NCBI GenBank assembly: GCA_963678675.1
Contig: OY783198.1
Location: forward strand, 22,058,684 to 22,122,683
Length of the DNA: 64,000 nt
Direction: 5' to 3'
Source: Xiphydria camelus
Lineage: Eukaryota > Arthropoda > Insecta > Hymenoptera > Xiphydriidae
This document shows, one piece after another, positions 49,201-60,260 of the stretch. Made by a program: the position numbers and the translations under genes. A model generated the notes under the pieces. It made no database searches and had not been told where the DNA came from. It saw nothing but the letters and a program-made list of their open reading frames with translations. How positions within the stretch are numbered: the first letter of the stretch is position 1; each line of letters begins with the position of its first letter.

Positions 49201-52200
49201 TTACCTGAGCGCCCTTAACGAGGCCATCCTTCGGGCTTCCGGATTTTACGGGCATCTCACCACGCTCAATCATCCTATCAAACTCACCAGCGATCAGCTG
49301 AACAGAACCACCCTGTAAGCGTCGTTGCTTTTGTGTCGTCGATTAAGCGATCGATCGTGAAACGGTAACGACCGGGAAGAGAAGCGAAATTCGCGTTGAG
49401 AACCGCCTCTTCATCAATCGCCGCGACGCATTATACCGCGCGTCGAAAAAGATACCACGGCGGATCCTCGGCACGTTCGAGCGGGTCGAAAAGGGTTCCG
49501 GTGAGGGAAATAAGAGAGAATGTTTTCGGACAAAAGTAGGTTAATTAATTTCAGCGCTGTTTACTTTTAATTAACGTCGACCCTAATCCGGATCCCGAGC
49601 CGGAGTTCACGTACCAACTGAATATTTCGTGTCTACTTTCGTCTCCTTGTGGACTCGTTAACAATAACTGCCTAGCGCGCTTTGTCCGCGCGCCGAATTG
49701 GACCAACGACGTTGCCTCTTCGCATTCACTGAAGATTTTCATGTATTTTCGCTACGTCCAGGCTGCAACACGTAGCCGATGTCGGAGTGGCGTTGGTCCT
49801 CCTGGTGGCTTTCAGTCTGGTCGGCGCGCAAGGAGCCAGAGAGCTGGTGAGAGAGAGGTTGTCGGAGGAGAAACGCATCCTGTATCTGGCCGGCGTTCAT
49901 CCTGCTACTTATTGGACCACCGCATTGATCTGGGATTTTTTGGTGAGGAGAATGAACCGCCGATTTATTATTCGTTATATCGCGGAGAAGAAATTGCTTC
50001 GTGATTTTAGCGATCGATAATTGTACAGTCCTCCGATTATATTTTATCAGTGAAATTACAGTGCCTTCTAGTCACATTTCAATTTGTTTCCCGAAAATAA
50101 AATTCTCCGATAATTCTCCAGAATTTCCTGATCGCTAGACACTGTGTTTACCCTCAACAAGTTTCGTATACGCTCGCGTACGTTTGGCTACAGTCGTGTT
50201 GCGCTTTCGCAAGTGGCGCACGTAAGACGGGAGAACTGCAGTGACAGTTACTCTGTGTACCGGTGGAACGATGCCAAGGTCCTCGTGATTTTGGCCGTCG
50301 TCCGAACTGCGCCACTGAAAAATTCATACGAGAGCCAATCCGTATAGCTAATCTCGTAGGTTTTATCGGGAAGAAATCTTTACAAGACGGATATGTTTCC
50401 AGGTCTTCGGATGCTCGATATGCCTGGCGGTCATCGTGTTCGAGATCTTCGGTCTGTCGGCTTATGTGGCTAGGGATAATCTGCAAGCCGTCTGCTTGTT
50501 ACTCTTCCTTTTTGCGTAAGTTTGATAAAATCCACATCGTCGTACAGTTCGAGTCTTCCGAATATTTTCGCAAAAGTAAAAATCTTTGGAATCGAACTTT
50601 CGATCATCGTGTTCGATGCATTTTTTCGAACTGATTCCAGGCATTACTAATTTATTAGGGAAATCTTAGAGGAATATGATTTGTTTTAATGAAAAACAGT
50701 TTTCTCATACATAAAATCATCGATATCTTATTTTTCTTTTGAGATATCAACCTAACAACTGTGATTTTCGTAACCTGCGTAAAAAAATGAATAAGATTAG
50801 TCTAGAGTGCGATTCTAAAGATTTCGATTTTTTTGAAAAATTGAAAAAACGTCAAGGCATTTTTGCAGAAAACGAAATCTCTGGAATCAAACTCTCGATT
50901 ACTCTATCTTGTGTATTTTTTCGCGCTGATTACGAAAATGATAGATTTATTGGAGAAATCTGAAAAGAATATCAAGATCTATCGATGATTTTTTGCGAAA
51001 AAATAATTGTTTCCTACACTAAATTCTCGTTGTCATATATTACCTTTAAGATATCGGCCTGATAACCATCGACAGCGGTCGATTCCAGAGATTTCGATGT
51101 TTGACAAATTGTCAAGAATCACATATTAATTTCATCGCGTACAGATGGGCGGTGATACCTTTCACGCATCTCGCGGAGAAGGCGTTCGATGATGCGAGCG
51201 TCTCCAACATGGTGCTCTTCTGCCTGAACACATTCATCGGTGTCGCGTCCCTCGCCACGATCCTCGTCATCGATATCCTGGGAAAAAGCGAGGCAGCCAC
51301 CGCCGCCAGAGACTTTCTTCACGACATTCTGCTCTTCCTCCCGCAATACACCTTGGGCGACGGTTTGGTGCAGATATCGACGAACGACATCACCGCCGGA
51401 CTTCTCGAGAGATTTCACATGGACACGTACCAGTCTCCCTTGGGGTGGCGACTGATCGGATCCCACTACGTGTATCTCTTCGTCGTCGGTGCTGCGCTCT
51501 ACTTGACGAATCTAATAATCGAGTGTCGAATGATCCCGACTTTGGGCTGGAAGAAGAGCTCCGTCGAGGACACGGAAGAGGATGAGGACGATGACGTCAT
51601 CAAAGAACGAATCAGGGTGGAGAAGGGGATCAACGACGACGTCGTGAGGACCGTTCGATTGCGCAAGGAGTACAGCAGCGTTTACGGGACGAACGTGGCC
51701 GTGAAGAGCCTCAGTTTCGGGGTGCAAAGCGGTCAGTGCTTCGGAATTCTGGGCGTCAACGGTGCGGGCAAGAGTACGACTTTCAAGATGCTGACGACGG
51801 AGTTGAGGCCCACCGCGGGGAGGATCATGCTGGAAGGCAGGGAGGTCGGCGGCGGCCCGCTTTGCAGCGGCGAGGTCGGCTACTGTCCGCAGAGTGACGC
51901 CCTCGACGGGTTCCTCACCCCTCGGCAGTGCTTGACCGTTCACGGGGAGGTTTGCGGATTGAGGGACGTGCCGCTGGTGAGTATCGGAGTTCACGATGTC
52001 CGTGTACATTTCGAAAAAGCCCTGAATTTACTCTTCGGTGAAATCCATCGATTCGATCTCGATTGCAGATGGTTGAAGCGGTGCTGAGGAGATTCGATCT
52101 GATCAACTACGCTCATCAGAGGATCGACTGTTTGAGCGGTGGAAACAGGAGGAAACTGTGCGCCGCTCTGAGCATGATGGCGCCATGTTCCGTGGTCCTT

Positions 52201-55200
52201 ATGGACGAACCCACCAGGTGAGCTTTCGTCATCCTTTATTCCTTCGGTGATTTCTTATTAAAAATCCCAATCGACCCGATTTAACCCATCGAAATCCTCC
52301 TCCCGCAGTGGAATGGACCCCGCGTCGAAGGACCTCGTGGCGAGGGCGGTGCGACGCATAATAAAGAATCAAGGATGCGTCCTGATTACGTCTCACAGCG
52401 TGGCGGACTGCGAGAATCTCTGCACCCGTGTGGGAGTTCTCGCCAAGGCGGGTCTCAAGTGTATAGGCTCGCCGCAGTACCTCAAGCACAAGTAAGAGCA
52501 CTTGCCGGGGGTTCTTTAAAACTTTCAGTGCAACATCAATTATCCACCGTCCGACGCGATCCCCGCACCCTCGAGTATACACGTCGCTTCGATCCTCGCG
52601 AAGAAATTCAGCATCCACCGCGCATCGCGCGACAGTCGCGTTCGACGCAACCCCTAATAATTAACTAAGTTTCGCGGGCGGATTCGACGATCCGTCCCAC
52701 ACCGATGAAGAATTAACGAGGTCCGGTCGACAGGTTCTCTATCGGACATCCGTCGGAAATCCGCGGGGGATCGCGTCGTTCCACCCCTCTGCACCTTCGG
52801 ACGCGGTCCCCGGGGATGACGGTAAAAAAATTACCCCATCTCGCCGGGGCAGATAAACGTCTTACGACCCCGTAAAATTGCCGTCGTAAAACCTTAATAA
52901 CCACCGTGCCACCTCTCGCGCGCGGTCTGTTGTATACGTCTACGGTGGAAACGACCGTTCCATATCCAACGGCTAGCGCGACGCGCTGATAAATATTCCA
53001 CTCCATTTCTCCCGCGCGTACCCACGACGCGCGAGGAGACAGCGATGCGAGCGTTACGAGACACTCGCGCGTGCTTTTTTCGAAAGCGGTATTGGCGTCG
53101 ATTTGCGGGGAGGGTTGAAGATCAGCGGGTAGAAAGGCGACGAGGCGCGAGCACGTCTAAACACTTCCGCATGGAAACAAATACATCGAAGCATTTTGAT
53201 AAAGTTCGTGGAAAATTTCGGGACAAGGTCAATTTATCATTACGATAATTCGAATTTTAGTAAAAATTACAGCAACGCTTGCGACGTCTATACAAGTTTT
53301 ACCATAATTTTTATTAAAATTGTAGTTATCGTAACAATAAGTTGGTCTTTTCCCAAAATTTACCCTCACGGTAAACGTTACGCGGGGGTAGGAGACGGTG
53401 CGCTCCGTCGGGAATAACCTCCGACGCATTTTGAAGTGTCGGTTAGCGTCGCTCGGAAAGAGGACGATCGTTCCGTCGTTCCGTCGATCTATCGATCTAT
53501 TTACGTTACAAGTGATCGTCAGAGGAGATTCGGTGCACTATCGGGATTAGATTTTCGCGTATTTTTTGAATCATCTTTCTCGGAGGGAAATCTGTATAGA
53601 AGAAACGACGGTAGTCTTCGCAGCGCTTCCCCTTCCGGAGCCCCGACATTTCGCACGACGGCGTGGAGAACACCGCGCGCCATCGGGTAAATCAGGGGCG
53701 CGGAAAGGCAAGTTTAGACGCCGGCAAGTTTCCTAGTAATTATCGGATCAGCCCGTCCGACTAACGCGTCTGCGGAACGTGCCGAGAGAAGTACACGGGC
53801 GCGGAATATGCGCGAGTGTGGTCTCACTCCTCCACTCGCGTTCGGCCGTGTATCGCCGTCGCGCGGAGGGGTTGCGAAAGAGGAAGAGCATGCGTGTAGT
53901 AGCTCGCGGTCGCGTCTGGTTCGGATTAAGGTTGCCAAGACGGATGTGCGTAATATTCCTGCGTTTACGCGCGTATACATATAGCTCTGTACGTTCGGTG
54001 TCGCGTTGGCGCGTGCGTGAGAGGCGGCGAGATAAGGAGGGTGGGAGGCTGGGAGAGTTGGTTACGGGAGAGGGTGGAATGGAGGCTGCACTTACCCGGC
54101 TATTTACACTAATTGAGATGTATTACGCGTCCCGAATGTACGTCTCTGGCGCGTCGCGATGCACGTCTCGAGCTACACCTCGGAACAACGTACTATATAT
54201 ATGGGGGGTAGATATTTAATCCCTCGCAGAGAGCTACGAATCTCTGTATCTACTCTCCCGCGGGAGAGTGAGAAATGCGAAGTTCCGAGATCATCGTTTT
54301 GACTTTATTCGAAGAATCTTCATATTTATCCCCGTCATTCAGATACGGCGAGGGTTACATCGCCTTCCTGAGGTTCAGTCAGCCCACCGCGCCCTCGGAT
54401 CTGAGAAGAACCCTCGCGAGGTACCTCCCCGACGCGATCGTCACCTCGCGGCAGGCTCTCGCCGCGCGCATTCTCATCCCGAGGCGGGAGGGTACGGCGC
54501 TGAGCGCCGTCTTCGCCAGGGTGAAGCGGTTGGTCGAGGAAATGAAGGCTGCCGATTATACGATCACGCAGAGCTCCTTGGACCGAGTGAGTATACCACG
54601 CGGAGCTTTCACAGTCGTATTTCATCCCATTCACGATCGCTTCGAAATTACCCCGGTTACCACAAAACTCCGATCCCTCCACACCCGTCACACCTCGCGA
54701 CCCTCGCCAGTCCTCTCCGATTCCGCCATATCCACAGTCTCGGTTATATCCCCGTTCCGCGTGCCTCTAACGCGCGGTCCCTTCGCCGCTTCGTCCTCCT
54801 CCGGCATTCTAAGGTCGCGTCTCTCGCAGATGATGTACCGCCGCAGCAGCCATCCACCTCGCCCAACCTCCCACCGCGCTTCCTTTCCGCCCTGCCTATC
54901 CACCCGGGGATATTAATGGATCTGCTTGTCTCACCTCCGCCTCGTCCCCCCCCACACCTATATGCGCGCCATAGTCATCCCCGTCCGAAACTCGTGCAGC
55001 ATGGGGAGCCCACGAGATGCGAGGGTACGCATATCGGCCCGAGCTGCAGGTGTTTCCATCTCGTAGGCCAGATTGATCATCGAATCGTTGCGCGAATCAC
55101 GTTACAAGACCACGAACCGTCATAATTTCCGGGACGTGGATATCGAAATAGTCGTTCCTCTGAAGTTGAGAGGGCGAGATATCTTGGCGTGGAAGAGAGT

Positions 55201-58200
55201 ATAAAGCTTTCGCTGTAAATTGGATCGGCTCGATTTTCGCATCGTCGGAGTGAAATCTCGCTCTCTCAATTTTACAGAGTACAGAAATGCGCGGGATCGA
55301 AGAAAATCGCTGACTCTCCCTTATCGCTTCGCCCCTTTCCACCTAGCCGTTTCGTCCGTATACACCGAGCACGCGCGTCATAATCAACCCCATCCGCGAG
55401 TCGTTTATGGGTTTCACGCGGCGTGGGCGATCGTCGACTGTTTTCCGGACGATCGTTACGGCTGTAATTTCGTCCGGATCACCACCTGAGCGCGCCGAAA
55501 TTTTCTACAGATTATAGAAGCGCGCGGAGCCGAAGGAAATTACCGACACTCTCTCCTCTGTCATCTGAAGTAATTACGAGTACTTGTAGCTCGAATTACC
55601 GCGGAGTTCTTTGATCTTCGGTCTGAAAGGCCGTACTCCGGGCGGGCACGCCTCGTCAGCGAGCAAATTACGTCGCCATCGTTTGACGCGAACCGTTCCA
55701 CCTCTCAATTTGGCGTCGTTCTGCTTCGGCAGCTGTTGTCGTTCGAGAAACTCCATCGCTGTACGTACACGGGTATCGGATACGACTCGAAGGACGTTCT
55801 TATAGATGGAATTTTATCGAGGGATTTGTAGGCTTTGTAATCATATCGGTTGCATTACAAAAATCACGGTGAACTGTTTTCACGCGTCAAGAAAGGCCAT
55901 CTTTCATTTTATAACAACTATATTATGGACCGTCAAATTAAATCTTACAGTCATACGTCATTTTTGGAAACAGGTATCTTATCTTTCAATCTACCCAAGA
56001 TCTATACTGGATGCGCAGAGTAGATGTCTGCTCGGTAGTAAAATGGATTACTCGCTCGCAGGGGGGTGGCTGCGCATTAATCCCGGTAGCTCTAGAGCAT
56101 CTTCTCGTCTTCAATGCCAGTCCCAGGAGAACGTCATCCATTTTATTGCACGGTTCGGGTGTTCCACTTTCCGAAAATACATTGAATAATATCGCGATAA
56201 AATATTCTATTTCCTCGTATTTTCCAGTGTGAAAATTAAATATATCGAAATATCACGAAATGCAAGAACTCCGGGGAATTATGATATTTACAGAAGTAAC
56301 CTACATTGATATCGAAGTAGCTTGAATCTATACGGTACCATCTTTCGGCGCGGACAGTTTCCACCCCATTTTGATAGCTATTCGAGTCCAACGACAGCTT
56401 CGAAATGTCGTTTCGCCCTCGTCCGTCGACTTCGTTCGTAAAACCCATCGCGCGCAAATTCCCACAAGAAATAAGGGATGAAAGCGTTTTGATTGATCGG
56501 CGAACCTCCCACTGCTCAATGGAATCCTACCGGCGATCGCTTCTTCGTCTTCCTCGCCGCAGTCGGCGTCGTACAACGGACTCATTCGCCGTCCGAACGA
56601 ATTGGATACGTCGTACCCCTGAAGAGCGTCATTTCCACCGAGGACTCTGCAGGTATATTCTGTACGGTCGTTCGTCGGCGTTCGTAGGACCGCCTTGAAT
56701 AACATGGGCGTTCGTCGAGCGGTCCTACGAACGCCGACGAACGACCGTACAGAATGTACCTACTGCATCATAAGGCCCGTTTCACACACACACGGGGGAC
56801 CGTCCAAACGGCACTGTTTAATTAAACGGTGTCGTTCCGTTAGATTTGCCGTATACACTGCTCCGGTGCGTGTGAAAGCACTCGATATCTCTGCGTCCCT
56901 TTAACCGTTTAAACGGCGCCGTTTGGACTGTCACCGTGTATGTGTGAAGCGGGCCTAACGCTCGCCGTCGAGCATTTCCGACTTCGACGACAGATCCAAC
57001 CTACGACGCGGGTACCCGCCGACCGTGTTCCGCCTCGTTTCCCGCGCCGATAACTGTCGCGCTCGCAAGGGTGGACAAATAGTTGTCCACGCGCGCGGAG
57101 AGCAGGTTGGTCGCAGGGACCGCGCGCGTACGCGACGCTTTAAAAGTTCCGCGCCGCATCGGGGAGGGGGTGCCCACGCAAATTTCGTCCGCGATATAAA
57201 TCCGGCGCGCGAGTATTTTTGGCGGCGGGTCGAACGCGTCACGGGGCTCTCGCGGCCCCGTCGCGTGTACGTCGGGCGAACCGTTTTAGAAGCACTCTTT
57301 GGACGCCGTTGGGCAAAATCATCCGAGCGGCTCGACGTACTCGAGACGAATTTCGCTTTCGACACGCGCGCATTGAGAAATGAACGTTGACGACATTTTT
57401 TCGTCGGTTTAAAGAAGCTCGTCGTAAATTTACCGCGACTATACGCGTGGGAATATTTTTCCTAGACACATAGACGCGCACCTGTCCACGCGCTTCCGTA
57501 TGGACCGTCGGGGGGGATGGACGCGATACGAGATATGGAAATTTTATGGTTTCTCTCGCGATGTCGAAGGGAGAGCCGAACGGGAGCGGGTCCTTGCCAC
57601 GGGGTTACACGAGAGGGATCGGGTATACGACGCATTATCGGATCACTTCGGAAAGACGCTTCCGCTTTGCCCGGCCTTTATAACGCTGGCGCTGTTGTAT
57701 CGCTCGGCCGGGCGCGGAGTGGCCGGGACGCGCGGGAGGATGGGTGAATTTACGCACTCGGGACAACAAATACGGCGCGCGCGTATAAACGCGGCCCTTA
57801 GCATTTTACTACCGCGTTGGCGTGGACGCGCTTCACCGGGAGGCCCCTTTGTTTCCGCTTCGTCGATCTTCCCCGTTCGCCGGGGATTTTTACTCTCGAA
57901 TTTCACCGCGAGCATCGCGGGTTGAGACAAACACGAGGGATCCTGGTATCGATTATCGATTCGTCTTCGAGTAATTAATATTTCATCGAAACCGAGTCGA
58001 GCTACTCGTAATAATTAATACTACCTCGTTAGCGCACAGCTGCGCCTTCCACGAATCATTTAATTTCCAATGACAACGCCGTCAGAATCTCAGAGTATCC
58101 ACACCAGCTAACGAGAACCGCGGAGCGATCGCTACGGTAGCCGCGCGCGCTCTTGACTCCTCCTCGTGCAACCGCTCGGTCTCGGTGCACCCCGCGCGCG

Positions 58201-59383
58201 CACGCGGCAGCGCAATTGAACTCGTAAATGAAGCGATCCTCGAGGGGCCCCTCGACCGAGACCCGGAACGCATCGCGGTCGGAAATGCTCTCCAGTCGAC
58301 GAACGGGAGAGTTACACGTGCCGAGAGGCGCGCGCGGTAGCCCGCGTGTATACGGGGTTACACGGTGAAGTGTACCTACACCGTGCACAGGAATCGCGCG
58401 AGCGAGAACGCCGATCAGTCTCGTGGCGAACGGATGAAAGTATCCCCGTTGCGCGTTCTCTATTCCTCATGGACTTACGCAGCTAGAATTAGCGTCGGAT
58501 TAGCGTTCGTGGATGTTAATCGGCTTTCGTATACTCACGCTGGAATGATTCCCGCGCGTCGAGTTTCCCCGGCATAATCTCGCACGTCAAGCGTGCATCG
58601 CCGTATAACGCGAGCGGGCGTCAGCCGCTCCGCGTAAAACGGACTGTCGCCGAGCGTTCGGCAACTCTCGGCTCTTGCCGTGCTCGCTCGAAACTCTGCA
58701 CCGCGCGTAGCCGTTCTCCCGATCGTAACTTAAAAATTGGAGGGCTACGCGCGGCGCGCGTGCGATGGAATTAGATCCCCGGGTTTAGGGCGATGGCGAT
58801 AAAAGTCTCCCCGCGGCAGCCATCCTCTCGAGGAGAGTCATCCACTTCCGGCCCCTCCGGTGTGCGCGCCGTATTCACCGTTTGCTCTCCTTCCGTCGCA
58901 CCGTATAATACGAATGCGCCACTACACGCGGAATAGGCGCGCGCTGGTAAATGGAAAAAAAAAACCCGTGGATTGCGTTTTACGAGAGAGCACCCGCGCG
59001 TTCGTCCTCGCAGTTACACCTACGCGCGGCGATCGTTGCGGAGCCGGAGAATATACGCTTCCGGTTGACGTTTTCACCGCGCGCCATCCGGGATGTCGCG
59101 GTTCCGATCCGCTTTGATTGCGGTCGACGCTGTTGCGATTCTACGACTTTTATCCGCGTCGGGAGAACCTTTGGACGTTATTCAACATTTTTTACGAGAC
59201 GCGCCGAGATTTTCAATACAGCAAAATTCTTCGATACGACTGCAGGTGCTGCTGAATTTGTCGGAGGAACTGGAGGACGAGTTCGCCGACGCCGCCAGGG
59301 GAAGCGGAAACGGGCATCAACCCTCTTCCAACGGTTCGAACGTCTACACATCCAGGGACGTTATCTTGCTGGACACGTTCTGA
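33807..59383 (+). CDS. Giant ABCA-subfamily ABC transporter (about 4,120 aa, 49 coding exons)
   Basis: Full-length ATP-binding cassette transporter of subfamily A, a plasma or organelle membrane protein of the family that moves lipids and sterols. Order: TM1 (about residues 22-44), very long extracellular domain 1 (about 45-2645), rest of TMD1 (about 2650-2865), NBD1 (about 2920-3270), TMD2 with extracellular loop 2 (about 3300-3740), NBD2 (about 3770-4075) and a C-terminal tail. The start MRFDQLGLLLWKNYVVRKRR is the standard ABCA N-terminus. Both NBDs keep Walker A, Q-loop, signature, Walker B glutamate and H-loop. Human ABCA1 is about 2,260 residues; only ABCA13-like proteins reach this size. 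One junction, exon 11 to 12, is out of phase by one base (see findings). All other phases agree from start codon to TGA at 59381-59383. Exon coordinates are given in the part entries below. Substrate unknown. Confidence 0.9.
45014..46473 (+). CDS. ABCA gene, exons 30-34: transmembrane domain 1
   Basis: Exons: 45014-45134, 45231-45421, 45501-45639, 45719-45926, 46333-46473. Hydrophobic segments include QVCFFFALMLCVGTAV, IELSIVVISICLILIAG, LVLLLLFDYIFSIITF, LAAITSVVAFLLTYMPYVIV and FALVMIAVDGCLYALIAYLI. The coupling motif VMSVMGLKPWRNTLAWF, just before the second helix of this block, matches the conserved MGL..W..W of ABCA proteins. Exon 34 encodes the linker before NBD1 and has no strong motif, so its 5' border is less certain. 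A GA microsatellite (46248-46294) fills the intron before exon 34. Confidence 0.85.
46248..46294. repeat. GA microsatellite in an ABCA intron
   Basis: A GA run with one AAACA interruption, about 40 bp upstream of the exon 34 acceptor. Confidence 0.9.
46916..48274 (+). CDS. ABCA gene, exons 35-38: nucleotide-binding domain 1
   Basis: Exons: 46916-47105, 47201-47398, 47493-48002, 48096-48274. Motifs in order: Walker A LLGRNGAGKTT (about residue 2964), Q-loop GVCPQDNVL, signature LSGGTKRRL, Walker B with catalytic glutamate LVILDEPGSGVDP, H-loop LSTHHLDEAD. All functional residues are present, so this site should hydrolyse ATP. The Walker A is split from the following helix by a phase-2 intron. 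Confidence 0.95.
48375..50515 (+). CDS. ABCA gene, exons 39-44: transmembrane domain 2 and extracellular loop 2
   Basis: Exons: 48375-48642, 48719-48818, 48896-49038, 49114-49314, 49762-49942, 50403-50515; the domain continues into exon 45. Exon 39 has the first helix (LILPTIFVAVAMGFSLI) after a basic KALLKKRLWHFSRDW motif. Exon 41 carries the cysteine pattern CECNEGQQVC of ABCA extracellular loop 2. Exon 42 carries VVWYNNKGHHALPAYLSALN, a hallmark of the family. Exons 43 and 44 give helices including VALVLLVAFSLVGA and the coupling motif KRILYLAGVHPATYW. Extracellular loop 2 is of ordinary size, so only the first loop is expanded. Confidence 0.9.
50569..51078 (+). repeat. Diverged direct repeat within ABCA intron 44
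   Basis: The intron between exons 44 and 45 contains two related segments, about 50569-50770 and 50864-51078, offset by about 300 bp. Shared blocks include ATCTNTGGAATC, CGANCTGATT and GAGATATC/AAGATATC followed by CCT. This looks like an internal tandem duplication of intron sequence with later divergence. Confidence 0.45.
51145..59383 (+). CDS. ABCA gene, exons 45-49: last helices, NBD2 and C-terminal tail
   Basis: Exons: 51145-51976, 52069-52217, 52309-52491, 54343-54586, 59246-59383. Exon 45 contains the final helices of TMD2, an acidic linker (EDTEEDEDDD) and NBD2 Walker A GVNGAGKSTT (about residue 3809) with Q-loop GYCPQSDAL. Exon 46 has the signature LSGGNRRKL and Walker B VVLMDEPT; exon 47 has SGMDP and H-loop ITSHSVADCE. 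Exon 48 is the regulatory fold ending DYTITQSSLDR, matching the family pattern that normally runs straight into VF(V/L). Exon 49 completes it with VLLNLSEELEDEFAD, a glycine/serine/asparagine stretch and a terminal VILLDTF before TGA. I found exon 49 by the phase-0 acceptor TGCAG at 59245 and this fit to the family C-terminus. Confidence 0.88.
52492..54342. other. ABCA intron 47 (1.85 kb)
   Basis: Bounded by AA/GTAAGA and TTCAG. It contains a diverged copy of palindromic MITE family 1 (53169-53395). Open frames inside it have no protein features. Confidence 0.7.
53169..53395. mobile_element. Palindromic MITE family 1, copy C (diverged)
   Basis: Recognised by AAATTTCGGGACAAGGTCAA followed by ACGATAA in the left arm and by TAGTTATCGTAACAATAAG in the right arm, as in copies A and B. 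The outer termini are eroded (GCATGGAAACAAA on the left, CACGG on the right). It lies in ABCA intron 47. Confidence 0.6.
55273..55560 (+). repeat. Degenerate direct repeat pair in ABCA intron 48
   Basis: Segments at about 55273-55325 and 55501-55560 share the pattern CTACAGANTANAGAANNGCG, then CGAAG.AAAT and CGACACTCTC-like ends. Similarity is partial. Confidence 0.35.
56657..56755. repeat. Perfect 37-bp inverted repeat with 25-bp loop
   Basis: The left arm (56657-56693), beginning ATTCTGTACGGTCG and ending TAGGACCGC, is exactly complementary to the right arm (56719-56755). One mismatch further out, the match continues another 5 bases. The loop is 25 bp. A hairpin this perfect implies a recent origin or gene-conversion between arms. 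Confidence 0.85.
56774..56955. mobile_element. PIF/Harbinger-like MITE (182 bp)
   Basis: The ends are GGCCCGTTTCACACACACACGG and an imperfect complement, ACCGTGTATGTGTGAAGCGGGCC; the matching continues to GTCCAAACGGC on each side. The element is flanked by TAA on both sides (56771-56773 and 56956-56958), the 3-bp TWA target duplication typical of PIF/Harbinger elements. No coding capacity. Confidence 0.65.
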
Positions 59384-60014
59384 CGATCCAGAAGTCCCGC
59401 GCGATTCGCGCGTAGATTTTCCGAGACTTCCGAGCGGACGTCGTCCTTTCGCGCGTCGCAAAGAGAATTGCAACGCATATAGTCACTGTATAAATCGGAG
59501 CGCGTATCGCGCATGCGCTGTTAATTGTTAGTAATTTGTAGTACGTATTTCGATTAGTCGTTGATATTATTTTATGATAAAATTCCGTGGGTATTAATTC
59601 CGAATCTGTGACTGGGAATTCGGAAGCGCTCCCACCCGCGCGTTGCATTCAGGAAGTGGAGCGGGGCAGTTTTTCGATCGCGATGACATCTGTCCCAACG
59701 GAACTTATCTCGTCACGCTGTGGGCTCTGGATAAATATTGGTAGGGAATATCGTTACGGGTCGACATGTGGCCGCGAAAGGAGCATCGAATCGATTTGTA
59801 TGGGAGAGATACCGTCACCCGATAATTTTGATCGAGTAAATACTTGCACCGCACGTTTCTTTCTTCGATCGCATGGCGATTAGAAAAACATCGATTCTAG
59901 ATAAGGCACATTCCAACGCTATTAGGAGAAAAAATAATGTTTTTTTTTTTAATTAATCGAAGAACTTAATATCGGTACGAATCATCCACGAGCACGATTA
60001 GCGTGGCTCTATCC
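59384..60014. other. 3' flank of the ABCA gene
   Basis: The 3' untranslated region must begin here, but I see no standard AATAAA that is clearly placed. No other gene is recognised. Confidence 0.4.
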
Positions 60015-60260
60015 GCTGAGAAAAATAATTTACCGATCCAAGTAACCGTCGACGTGAATAGTGCAAAGGACATATTTTTTTTAAGCCTGACATATCGTCA
60101 TTGAATCAAGTATATGTTATTCGAATCAAGTGCGAAGCAAGTCTAAATTCATTCAATTCAATGAACATACGTCTGTCTTAAACAAATATGTTCTTGGCAC
60201 TATATATTCACGTCGACGGTTAATTGGATCGGTAAATTATTAAATTATTTTTCTCGGTGT
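60015..60260. mobile_element. MITE with CTGAGAAAAATAATTTACC ends (about 245 bp)
   Basis: Long imperfect inverted arms of about 90 bp. The left starts CTGAGAAAAATAATTTACCG and contains CGTCGACGTGAATA; the right is complementary and ends TTTTTCTCGGTGT. The terminus resembles that of 6564-7121. Non-coding. Confidence 0.6.

Larger units (their letters stand above)
54587..59245. other. ABCA intron 48 (4.66 kb), largest in the gene
   Basis: Bounded by CGA/GTGAGT and TGCAG/GTG. It holds a degenerate direct repeat (about 55273-55325 and 55501-55560), a 37-bp perfect palindrome (56657-56755) and a Harbinger-like MITE (56774-56955). Its long open frames (for example 54268-55125 and 57500-57925) are arginine/proline/serine-rich, with no features of real protein. 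Confidence 0.7.

Noticed and set aside
54268..55125. A 285-codon open frame, one of the longest in the window
   Set aside because: It overlaps ABCA exon 48 in another frame and is an Arg/His/Pro/Ser-rich shadow with no features. The correct frame of exon 48 fits the ABCA family.
56328..56705. Open frames on both strands at 56.3-56.9 kb sharing the text AVLRTPTNDRTE
   Set aside because: The shared peptide is only the translation of the two arms of the perfect palindrome, not a duplicated protein.
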